A DNA stretch of 14,364 nt from an uncultured Planctomycetia bacterium (GTDB lineage Bacteria > Planctomycetota > UBA1135 > GCA-002686595): contig CALFYL010000433.1 in assembly GCA_937952135.1 (NCBI GenBank), positions 1 through 14,364 on the forward strand. Direction: 5' to 3'. Numbering within the stretch: position 1 is the first letter of the stretch; each line of letters opens with the position of its first letter. The translations under genes were made by a program, and so were the position numbers. Positions 1-9,700 of this stretch are shown here, piece after piece. A model generated the notes under the pieces. The model was not told the origin of the DNA. It worked only from the letters and a program-made list of their open reading frames with translations, and made no database searches.

Positions 1-1022
1 GCGGCAAACGGCTTCGTTGCGGTCTTGAGCACGAGCACGTCGACGTCCGCGAGCGCCGCCTCGCTGTACCGCACCTCGTCGTTCACTCGGACGTCGAAGT
101 ACTGCTGCAGGAAGCGTACGAGCAGCGTGTAGTTGTAGACCGTGGCGCGGCCGTAGGTCTCGGTGTCGAGCGGCGCGAGCGCGCTTGACCAATCTCGACT
201 GTGCAGCTCGTCGATGACCACTCGACCTGCTTTGCGCGGGCCGGAGTTCTCCAATCCAACGGCGCAAGCTCCCGCGAACGCAGCGAGGGCCGCCACGCCA
301 GCTGCTGCGAAGCGCTTCGGGCGCGCCGCGAGTCGGGCGGGGCGCGCCGCGATTTCGCCGCCATCCCACGGGACCCAGCGTGCAAGGAACAACGTGAGCG
401 GCAAGAAGCTGAGAGTCTGCGCCCACGGGTGCACGAAGGCATCGACCGTGAACCCCAGGCCAGCAATGTTCAGCACCGGTCCGCTGAATTGGATCGTGAG
501 GGCCGTGAGGATCGCGAAGCGAGCCAGTGCGTACGCGCACAAGATCCCCGTCGCGCAAAGCAGCGCGCGCAGCGGATCGCGCTTGGAATACAGCGCGACC
601 AAGACGGCGCATCCGAGTCCGATCCAGGTCGCCGGCAGCAAGCCGAGCTTGGTCCAGTCGACCGAGTACTCCAGCAGCGGCGTCGCGCGCGGGTGAATGC
701 GGCCCTCTACCAGCGCGACATCGCATCCCAGCAAACGCAGCAGCGCATACGGCAGCGGTGCGAGCGTGTCGAACGTTCGAGTCCGCAAGCCGAGCTCGAG
801 CAGGGCGGGCGCGGATGCGACCAGCACGAAGACGCTGGCGAGCGACGCCAACGGCCAACGGAGACGCGCCGCCACGCTGCGCGCCCTCACGTAGAACTCG
901 ATCGCGACAGCGGCGGCGCACAGGGCGGCGGCCGAGGTCCAATCCGTGCTTCGCAGTACGCCGCTCGCGAAGACGCCAGCGCAAGCGACGAGCACAGGGA
1001 TGCTCCAGAGCAGGTGGCTCAT
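1..1022 (-). CDS. Membrane protein with exosortase-like fold and GATase1-like domain (3' end outside window)
   Basis: The frame is open for 340 codons from ATG 1022 to the left edge with no stop, so the C-terminus is missing. The ATG overlaps the upstream gene's TGA (ATGA), and an AGGAG lies 10 nt before it, which fixes the start. About seven hydrophobic segments fill residues 3-255. A soluble domain then begins with a beta strand (GRVVIDELHSRDW, 267-279) and a Rossmann-like pattern ending in DVDVLVLKT, matching the start of GATase1-like domains in the upstream protein. Residues 93-215 follow the exosortase plan: LLRLLG, an acidic/polar loop, a helix, Arg168 in a hydrophobic helix and His198 before the next helix. 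The catalytic Cys position appears to be Trp123 (or Asp122), so transpeptidase activity is unlikely. The exosortase relation is inferred from pattern and spacing only. A simple multi-pass DUF4350/GldG-like protein is the alternative. Confidence 0.8.
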   Translation of the reverse strand, partial: MSHLLWSIPVLVACAGVFASGVLRSTDWTSAAALCAAAVAIEFYVRARSVAARLRWPLASLASVFVLVASAPALLELGLRTRTFDTLAPLPYALLRLLGCDVALVEGRIHPRATPLLEYSVDWTKLGLLPATWIGLGCAVLVALYSKRDPLRALLCATGILCAYALARFAILTALTIQFSGPVLNIAGLGFTVDAFVHPWAQTLSFLPLTLFLARWVPWDGGEIAARPARLAARPKRFAAAGVAALAAFAGACAVGLENSGPRKAGRVVIDELHSRDWSSALAPLDTETYGRATVYNYTLLVRFLQQYFDVRVNDEVRYSEAALADVDVLVLKTATKPFA

Positions 1023-3451
1023 CGCGCCTGCTCTCCTCTCAGGTCTTCGATGTCCGCCAACAGCCCGCGCAGGAAGAGGATGTTCGGCTCGGAGAAGTCG
1101 GAGAACGACTCCAGGTTGCCGGCGCCGAAGAACGCGCTGTCGCCGACGAGGAACAAGCCCCCGCGACCTCGCCGCGCGAGCATCGCGAGCGGCCGACGCT
1201 GAAACTCGCCGTACACCCAGGGCGCCTCGCCCTCGAAGTCCGGACGCACACCGACCTCCCAAGCGTCCACGTACTCGACCTGCACGTGCGCGCGACCCGG
1301 ATCGCGGTTCAGCGGAATCGGACCGACAGGCCGGGGCAGCACGGCGAGACCGACGCGCGAGAGCAGCGCCTCGAGTCCCCCGCTCTGCGGATAGCTGGCG
1401 CACGCGAGGATGAACCCTCCGCTGTCCATGAAGCGCGTCAGCTCTTCGACTTCCGAATCGGAGTACCCCTGCGCGGGCGCCACCGTGATCAACATGGACG
1501 CCTGCGAGAGGCGGTCGGACGAGAACTCGGGCATCGCGCCGACGCGATAGCCGCTGCGCGTCGCGCAGTTGGAGAATCCGCTCAAGCTCAGCGCGGAATC
1601 CCCGCCATTCTCGATGCGCGGCAGATGACTCGAGTCGATGAGCACCTGCGGCGCCGCGTCGCACGGCCGCGAGCACCAGTGGCGATCCACCGCGCGCGAC
1701 GCCTCGACCAGCGCGAGCAACCCGAGGCTCACGGCGGCCACGGGCGCGGGCCGACCGCGAAGCACCGCGACGACGGCGAAGCCGCAGAGGAAGAACACGA
1801 GTCCAGCGGAGAACTCCACGACGGGACCGAGGTCGAAGAGCACCTTGCCCGTCAGCCACGTGAACAGATCGTGCGCCCAGCGCTCGTACGAGAAGTCGAT
1901 GGCCGAGTTTTGGAGCCCGCTGGTGTCGCCGTACACGACCACGGCTCCGGCGCCGAGCCGGCGCCACGCGGCGAGGACGAGATCACCGAGTTGCTCGCCG
2001 GACTGATAGTGGTAGTCGCCGAGGAACGCTCGATCCTCGGCGTGCTCGTCGCCGCGATCCGCGAGCCCGTGGCGACCGACGACCAGCGGCGACGCGCCGA
2101 AGTTCGCGACCTTCAAACTGCCGCCGACTGCGATGCCCATCGAACCCACATGCTCGACGCGCGCATGGGTCGGATGGAGGTAGAGGTCGGAGCGCTGCCA
2201 GCCGGTGACGGCCATCGGCACGGCGGCGTCGAACCGGAACTCGATTCCAACCGGGGCGAGCAAGTCGTTCTGACTCTGCATCGTGCCGTCGACGTCGGTG
2301 TGATCGCCGAGCACGAGCAAACGACCTCCGCCGTGAACGAACTCCCACACCGCGAGCAGCTCATCCTCGGTCCACTTGGTGTTGACATTGAACGTGACGA
2401 GCACATCGGTGGTCGCCAGACGCTCGGACGTGATCGGCTCGCGGAGGTAGCTGACGTCGAACCCGTCCGCGCTCAGGCGTTCCGGCAACAGCCCGAAGTA
2501 CCCGAGCGAGTAGGGGCCGTAGGAACCGTAGACAGGCTTGCGCCAATCGAAGATCCGCCCCTCGTTCACGCTGTAGAACAACACCCGGGGCGCGGCCGAC
2601 GGCGTGACGACGCGCGCGTGTGTCGCGGCCGAGAACGCGATCAAGCCGCAGGCGACAGCCAACCATCCGCGTGCGCCGAAGCGCGGCGCGGAACGCGGAG
2701 CTCGCTCGCTCGCGAGAGCGCACAGAGCAACTGTGATCGCCAAAGGAATGAGCGCAAGCCACGCGAGAAGCGAGAGAAGATGCGGAGCTGCGCTGCGTGC
2801 AACGGCGTCGACGACGATCACTGCGACGCCTGAGCTCGCCGCGAGCAGCGATAGACCGAACGCCGCGTGCCGCGGGCGCCATTCGAGGATCACGAACCGC
2901 GAGACGAGAAGCGCGACGCCGAGCCCGAGCAACGTCCAGCCCTGCAGGGTCGGGCCGATCTCAATGGATCGTCCGACGCAGCTTCCGATCGCGCGACTCC
3001 AAGTCAGTGCAGCATCGCGGATGATCCCGAACAGCCACGGCGTGCTCAGGTGACCCACCCAGCCGACAGCGACGAGGCCGGCCGCGAGAGCCATGCTGCG
3101 CCCCGCCAATCCGCCGCTGGTCCATGCAGCGGCGAGCCCTGCGATCCAGGCGCACGCGCCGAGGGTCCGAGCCAGGTCTGACTCCGACGCGCTGAGCACG
3201 GCGAATCCGCCGACCGCACACAGGCCGGACCATGAGATCAGCGCTCGTAGCTCGCGCTTGCTCCACGCCAACAGGCACCAAGAGCTCGACACGGTCGCAG
3301 CGACTACGCGCGCGTCGTCAACGCTCCAGTCGGGAGACACGCACAGCGCGAGCGACAGCAACAACACGAACAGGCCCGGAAATCGGAGCCATGGCTCGCG
3401 CGTGCAGAGGCGCGCACGAAGCTCGCTGACGAACTCTCGGATCGACGTCAT
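1019..3451 (-). CDS. Multi-pass membrane protein with two GATase1-like (GldG/DUF4350-type) domains
   Basis: The product is 810 residues from ATG 3451. The frame can be extended to ATG 3511 or TTG 3547, and no start has a good Shine-Dalgarno; I prefer 3451 because the first membrane helix then starts near residue 24. About nine hydrophobic segments span residues 24-280. A first soluble domain (289-535) has a Rossmann-like layout with HGGGRLLVLGDHTD and VVVYGDTSG. Two more helices (about 545-588) lead to a second soluble domain (602-805) with DSGGFILACASYP and FLVGDSAFF. These glycine-rich strand-turn motifs are typical of GATase1-like domains in GldG and DUF4350 proteins; I see no Cys nucleophile at the elbow. 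The protein resembles its downstream partner, and both share a W-T-x-L-G-L motif inside the membrane region. Substrate and partners are unknown. A role in envelope assembly or ABC-linked transport would be a guess. Confidence 0.85.
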   Translation of the reverse strand: MTSIREFVSELRARLCTREPWLRFPGLFVLLLSLALCVSPDWSVDDARVVAATVSSSWCLLAWSKRELRALISWSGLCAVGGFAVLSASESDLARTLGACAWIAGLAAAWTSGGLAGRSMALAAGLVAVGWVGHLSTPWLFGIIRDAALTWSRAIGSCVGRSIEIGPTLQGWTLLGLGVALLVSRFVILEWRPRHAAFGLSLLAASSGVAVIVVDAVARSAAPHLLSLLAWLALIPLAITVALCALASERAPRSAPRFGARGWLAVACGLIAFSAATHARVVTPSAAPRVLFYSVNEGRIFDWRKPVYGSYGPYSLGYFGLLPERLSADGFDVSYLREPITSERLATTDVLVTFNVNTKWTEDELLAVWEFVHGGGRLLVLGDHTDVDGTMQSQNDLLAPVGIEFRFDAAVPMAVTGWQRSDLYLHPTHARVEHVGSMGIAVGGSLKVANFGASPLVVGRHGLADRGDEHAEDRAFLGDYHYQSGEQLGDLVLAAWRRLGAGAVVVYGDTSGLQNSAIDFSYERWAHDLFTWLTGKVLFDLGPVVEFSAGLVFFLCGFAVVAVLRGRPAPVAAVSLGLLALVEASRAVDRHWCSRPCDAAPQVLIDSSHLPRIENGGDSALSLSGFSNCATRSGYRVGAMPEFSSDRLSQASMLITVAPAQGYSDSEVEELTRFMDSGGFILACASYPQSGGLEALLSRVGLAVLPRPVGPIPLNRDPGRAHVQVEYVDAWEVGVRPDFEGEAPWVYGEFQRRPLAMLARRGRGGLFLVGDSAFFGAGNLESFSDFSEPNILFLRGLLADIEDLRGEQAR
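1033..1037 (-). promoter_or_regulatory. Ribosome binding site of the second membrane gene
   Basis: AGGAG on the minus strand lies 10 nt before ATG 1022, inside the last codons of the upstream gene. Together with the ATGA overlap it supports translational coupling of the two membrane proteins. Confidence 0.7.
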
Positions 3452-3709
3452 GGCCGGGTGAGGAGCTATCCAGAGCAGGAGGTAAGCGCTCGACTTCGCG
3501 TCGGATCCCATCGAGCGTCTCGGGCTCCGCCGACCGAGCGACGACAAGCACGTGTCGCGTCGTCCGGCCGTTCACGGTGCGACCTAGCGCGAGGTCGGGC
3601 GGCTCGCCTGGATCTTGATCCTGCGAAGCTCGAGTGGCCGTCCACGACGTCGATGCAAGGCGACCGTGAGCGACTTCATGCCTTCCCCAACGTGGGCGCG
3701 CGCGAAAGC
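3452..3709. other. Gap between the Rhs gene and the membrane operon
   Basis: No confident gene lies here. The minus strand has a 31-codon frame from an ATG near 3679 behind a GGGGAAGG, but its spacing is tight and its sequence is only Arg-rich. A second minus frame with a GTG start at 3575 encodes HVLVVARSAEPETLDGI and overlaps the membrane gene; it could be a remnant of a displaced first operon gene. A short perfect palindrome (GGATC-TT-GATCC) is at 3610-3621. No convincing promoter or T-tailed terminator is visible. Confidence 0.4.
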
Positions 3710-6700
3710 TCAGCGTCTGAGTCGAAGATTAGTGATCGCCAGTCCCAGCGTGCGGATCGGGAGCAACCTGTCGCGCTTGTAGTCACGGACGAGCCGCTGA
3801 TGGAAGCGTTCGAGCGCCTGCGCTCGAGCGGAGCCCGCGACATCTCCGTCGTCGCGCCGCCGTGTTTCGAGAGCGGAGACTTCGTGACCGGAGCCCGGCT
3901 CCGCGACACCATTGTTCTCGCCCTGAGCTTTGTTCTGAGCGCCGCCCGTCGCAGAAGGGTCCTGGACCGAGTTCGTCTTCCATGCTTCGCGACAGTCGAG
4001 GTACGGAACAGGACCACCCTTGCCGTTGATGTGGTGCTCCGATGAGAAGTAGGTGCACGACATCGCGATTCCCTCTCGCATCGTGTTGTTCATCTTCTTC
4101 ATGAGGTCGAGATCGCCCCCGCCCGTCGAGCGTCGCGGCGACGCGCGGTACGCATCCCTCTCCTTCTTCCAACGCTCGTACAGTTTGAGCGAGTTCGGCG
4201 GGCTCTTGGGGCCAGTGGTCGGCGCACCAGGCTGCGGAAGCCCCGGATCATTCTTGATCCTCTGTTCGGCGTCCTCGATCACCGCTTCGCAGATCGCAGG
4301 GCCGAAGTTGATGCAGTACTTCAAGTAGAAGAGGGGCGGATTCTCGCTGTTATTCGCTTCCAAGAAGCTCGTCAACTTGTCGACGAGCTTGAGGTTCTTG
4401 GCGCCGCCACCACCTCCTCCTCCGCCGCCCGCGCCGCCGCCAGGTTGGCCGTTACCCTTGGCATCGGGCAGCAGACCATTCGGTCCCGGCTTGCCGCCGC
4501 CCGGCTTACCGCCGCCCGGCTTGCCCTGGCCCGGAGCGCCTCCGCCGGCGCCCCCTCCTTTGCCGCCAGTTGGGCCACCGCCGCCCTTGCCTCCGCCAGC
4601 GCTCGGTCCGCCCCCTCCGGCGCCGCCGCCGCTCGAGGGCCTCCCATTACCACGCCCGCTTTGCCCGCGTCCCCGTCCACCGCCTCCCTGATCCTGGAAG
4701 CCGCAGGGCTTGTGCCCGAAAATCGCAGTTCCTCCGACCCTGCGCTCCACTTCGTTGTACGCCCACATTGCCGCCTCACCGTCGGCGTCTCGGCGGTAGT
4801 ACATCACCGGCGTCGCGACTGGGTCCATGACGTCCCAGCGCATCGTCACCATCGACAGCCCCCAGGGGTCCGCCCGATCGATCGGATTGCCCCGGTGCAT
4901 CTCGTATGGAGACTCGCTTTCTCCCGTCAGGATGCGCCCGACGAGGAAACTCGGATCGATCGCGTCGTTGTTCGCCATCGCGTACGGGTCACGACTGGTG
5001 AACCGGCCCTCCTCCGGACTCACGTAGCGATAGCGGAAGTTGTACTGGCCCGCTGCAGGAACCTCCGCGAAGTAGCCGGGTGTCGGCTGCGCGCGACGCC
5101 AGAGCGCGAGTTCGCCGTCGTACTCGCGGCCTTGGTAGAGGAAGCGGTTCCCGATCGGACTGACCGCTACGGGCGCCCCCGCGTAGTCCGTGATCAACGC
5201 GCCGGCGGCGTCACGGAAGGTCGGCGCGCCGAACGAGTCATAGCTGACGCGCTCGATCACGTTCCCGGACGCGTCCGTGAGGCCGATCACGCTGCCGACT
5301 TCGTCGGTCAAGAAATAGCGCGTCTGCCCCTGCGCATCGATCCACTGCACGAGCTCGTCGATGCCATCCCCGTGCACGAATTGGTCGACGATCGCTCCGC
5401 TGCTGTCACGAGTCTCGACAGCGCGGTCGCCGTCGTAGAGGTAGCGCAGGGTGTCATTCATCCAATCGTGCTTCTCGATCCGGCGCGAGAACGCGTCGTA
5501 CGAGTACCGCGCCACGATCGTGCTCGAGTAGCGATCCTTGACGAGCACCAACCGATCGAACGCGTCGTACTGGTAATCGAACCAGAAGTCCCGCGTGCGA
5601 TTGCCCGCCGCATCGTGATCGAGCGACTTGCCGGCGAGGCTCGTGTACGCCCAAGAGGCGAGCATGGTGACGAAGGAGTAGATCGACGGCGCGTTGGGCT
5701 GCTGTTGGACTCCGAGCAGAGTCCAGTCTCCGTCTGCGTCGCGCACGTAGCCCTTTGCGATCTGTGTCGTCGCGTCGATTTGCTCCTGGAACAACTCGAC
5801 GCGATTGCGGCTGTCGAACCCGTTCACGTCGCCGGTCAGGCCGCCGCCGATCTGCCGCAGGCGGAGCCAACGGTTCCCTGCCGCGTCGTACGCCGACCCG
5901 AACACGGACGCCGCCGCTCCGTTCGGCGCCTTGTGCTCGATCTGCAGCGGGCGACCGCTGGCGGAGTAGCCCGTGGGCTGCCCGGATCCCGGCTGAGGCG
6001 TGCGGTAGCTCTTCTTGGTCCCGTTGCCGAACGCAATCTCGGACACGCGCGAGTTGGGGCCGTAGTACGAGTAGTCGGCGATGTTCGTCGTGGTCGAGGT
6101 CTCGCTGATCTGATCGATCCGCCCGAGCGTGTCGAACTGTCGATCGATCGTGCGACCCGACGGGAAGTGGAAGCGCGTCTCGTACAGATCGTCGTAGTCG
6201 ACGCTCACCGCCAGTCCGTCTTGGGTCTCCGTAAGGACGCGCGACAAGGAGTCGTAGGTGCGTTCGACCAGCGACGGAGCGAAGGCCGGGTCGACCTTGA
6301 CGTCGGTCGCCCGCGTGAGCAGGCCGAGTCCGTTCCACTCGAACGTCTGCGACTGCGTCCCGGCGTAGTTCGGCGGAGTCTGGATCAACTGCACGGTCTG
6401 AGTTCGGCCGGCTGCGTCGTAGTGAGTCTCGAACGCGCGGAAGACCGAGTTCGCCGAGTCGCGCAACGTGTGCGTTCGGATGCTGCCGTCCTTCCAGTAC
6501 GTCGTGGTCGTCGAGGAACCGTCGGGGAACTGCTTGAGCGTCATGCGACGCTGATCGTCGTAGTCGAACGTCATCGTGCGATTGCCCGCCGAGATGACCT
6601 GGACGACGTTGCCCACCCTGTCGTGCTGCACCGTGCTCGTCTGCGTCTGCGCGACGCCGGCCGGGGCCAGCGTGGGATCGAGGTCGGCCGCCCAGATCGC

Positions 6701-9700
6701 GTACGTTCCGCTGGCGGTTCCGCCTGGCCACATGTCGGAGTGACTGCGAATTCGCAGTCCCTGCGTCGTGCGCTCGTACGTTGTGCGCGTCGTGTTGCCG
6801 GGATTGGGCAGCGAGGCTGCGGTATACAACCCCAGCGGATCAGGTTGGACGATCGAGGAGCGTCCGTCCGCCCGCACGACCACGTCTCCTCGTGCGTCGT
6901 ACGCGAAGTAGACGACCTCGCCGCCCGAGACTGAACGGATCAAGCGGCCCAGCCCGTCGTAGGTGTCGCGCTGCATGCGCTGGATGGGAGCTCCGCCCGC
7001 AGGGTCGACCGCGAACTCGTTGACCTCGAGCACGTACCCTGCCTTGTCGAGTCGCGCCGTCGTGAGGTTGCCGACGTCGTCGCTCACCGCGATCGGACGC
7101 CCCATGCCGTCGAAGACGGTGGACACCACTTGACCCGCGGAGTCGGTCTCGCTGACCACACGCCCGGCGCGATCCCGACGCCAATGCACTTGGGGACCGG
7201 CGGTGGTCGGGAGTTGGCCTAGCGTGAAACGCAGCGACCGATCGACGATCGGCTCGCCGACCTCGTCGAACTCCTGCTCGGACACCGAGAGCAGGACATT
7301 CCCGGCGGTCGAGTTCTGACTCGGGCTCGGTCCGCCCAGCGCGCCGTGGATCTCAGTTCGATAGCGGCGCCCGCGGCTGTCGTAGAGATGCGTCGTCGCG
7401 CTTCCGACGGCGTCGATCACGCGATGAACCCGATTGCGCCCGTCGTACTCGTAAAGCTCCCGCTCGTTTTGCCCGTCTCCGTTGAAGTCCTCGGGACCTT
7501 CGATGGCCGTGCGTCGACCGTTGGCGTCGTACTCGAGCTTGGTCACGGCGGTCTGCGCAGTGACGCTCCCGTCCGGCGCAGCGGCGCGCCGGAGTTCCGT
7601 CAGTCGATCCATCGCGTCGTACACGAAGGCCTCAACGGCTCCTTCTGGATCGACGACACGCACGCGGTTGCCCGACGCGTCGTAGACCACCGAGGTCGAG
7701 CTCCAGGTCGAACCGCTCAGCAGGTTCTCCGTGAGCGTGAGTCGTCCGCACATGTCGTACGTCATGCGAGAGACGATCCAGGGATTTGCGGGGTCGCCCG
7801 CTCCGCGGTTGTCGCTCCGAATGCGCGCCGCTTCTCCGGCGCCGTCGTACTCGATCGTCTCCTGGACGGCGAGCGTCACCAGATGCTCGTAACCCGCCTC
7901 AACCAGTGCGGCGAGATCCGGGTCGAGCCGCGAGTCGTCGTAGCCCTCAGCCAGAGTCGAGGCTTGGAGCTCGTCGAGCGCGTTGTACTCGTATGTCGCG
8001 CGCACTCCGCGCGGGTCCGTGATCGCGACCGTGTTGCCGCGTGAGTCGTACTCGAAGTCGGTCTGCGCGGCGACGTGCTCGATGCTGCAGTCCTTCGACC
8101 AGCGCGCGATGCCTGCGTTCGGGAAGGAGTTGACCGAGTTGGGGCACTGGCCCGGGTCAGGGTCCCGATCGACGGTGGTCCGCGTGAGGTAGTCGCCTGT
8201 GTACTCGTACGTCGTCAGCGCGCCCTCGGCGTCCGCGTGGCTGACGGTGCGGCCGAAGTCGTCGTAGGTCCAGGTCTCGGTGCGCACCACCGGACCAAGG
8301 ACGCCGACCGGAAGTCCCAGCGTGATCGGCGGGCTGACGTGCTCGATGCGCGAGCCTCCGCACAGATCCGTGCGGCCATCCCCGTTCACATCGCCGAGCG
8401 GGCCGCCGAGCGAGCCGAGAATCCCCCAGTCACTGACCAGAGCGGCGACGGTCTGCGGGTCCTCTTGGTAGTCGAAGACACTGGCGCCAGCTTCATCGAT
8501 CGTGTCCAGCTCGTGGTTGTACACAGGCTCGAACTGTCGCTGAATCCGGTAGGAAGCCTGAGTTCCGGGCGAGCCGCCGGCCGGAATGAAGAGCTGGGTG
8601 TCGACGTTGCCGTGCTGGAAGCGATCGGCGACGGACGCGGAGTCGAACGTCGTGCGGATCTCCGCGCCATTGGGGTGGATGTGCCGCGTGACCTCGCCAT
8701 CCCCGTTGTACTCATACGAAGTGAGATGGTTGAGCGGATCGAGCAGACTGAGAGCCTGTCCTGTTGCGTTGAACTGGTACTGCGTCGTGTGTCCGCGACG
8801 GTCAGTCACTTGGGTCGCCAGCACCGCTGGACTGGCGCCTGCGGCGTAGGTGAACTTGTAGAAGTGGACGTTCGATGCGCTCGACCGCACGTTGGCTTTC
8901 GTGACGTGATCGTCGCTGTCGTAGACGAACTCGAGTCGGGGCAGCGCGTGGCCCGGATAGCGCACGGTCAGGAGATTGAACTTGTCTTCGCCGTACTTGG
9001 GTTTGGAGACGTACGTGTAGTGGGTCACACGCGGCGCCGTCGTGGTCGTGGTTCCCGTCAAGGTCGGAACCGCGGGCGTGCTGACGGAACTCAACGTCCC
9101 ATCCGAAGCGTGGGCGTAAGTCCACGTGCGACCACCGTGCACGTCGATCACGCTCGCGATCCGGCCCGACTGGTAGGTGAAGTCGATGCGTCTCGTCGGC
9201 GCTGTCGTGGCGTCGAAGGAATCGCAGTGGAGGCTGCTCAACTGTCCCTGCGCGTTGTAGACGGCGCTCACGAAGTTCCCGAAGGTGTCGGTGATCCGGT
9301 CGAGCTTGCCCGAGGTGACCGACCCGTCGATCGGAAGGAACCGGCGGATGACGCCTCTTGGATCTCGGATCTCCCAGGTGTTCGGCGCGATGAGACGGGC
9401 TTTCCGATAGACGCCCGGCGTAGCGCAATCGCGCAATGCGCCGCCGGCCGCGGGATAGCTGTCCAGTTCGAAACGCGTCCCGTCCAAGTGGGTCAGCGCC
9501 CCTTGAGCACCGAGCCAGAGCCGCTGGTCGTACGAGTGCGTCCAGCCTGGCCCGAACGCGCCGTCATAGGCGATCTGCGAGCGATAGACGCGCGTCAGGG
9601 CTACGTCCATGGCCCGTCCTTGGACCGACGCGTCGGTCACGCCGTGGATCACCTCTCCGCTGTGGCGGGTGACCCAGGTTCCCGCGTCGAGCTTCTCGAC

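Noticed and set aside
527..2833. Plus-strand frame of 768 codons opposite the membrane operon
   Set aside because: It is Arg/Glu/His-rich without recognisable domains and lies opposite well-structured membrane proteins.
3318..3575. Minus-strand frame of 85 codons starting GTG 3575
   Set aside because: It overlaps the membrane gene by over 130 bp and has no Shine-Dalgarno. The N-terminal half may be a relic, but there is no case for a working gene.
4377..4691. Plus-strand proline-rich protein of 104 residues
   Set aside because: It is the complement of the Gly-rich linker; Gly codons read as Pro on the other strand.
4445..6934. Plus-strand frame of 829 codons opposite the Rhs gene
   Set aside because: It is Arg/Val-rich and has no domain. 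The minus frame has clear Rhs motifs over the same bases, so this is a GC-driven antisense shadow.
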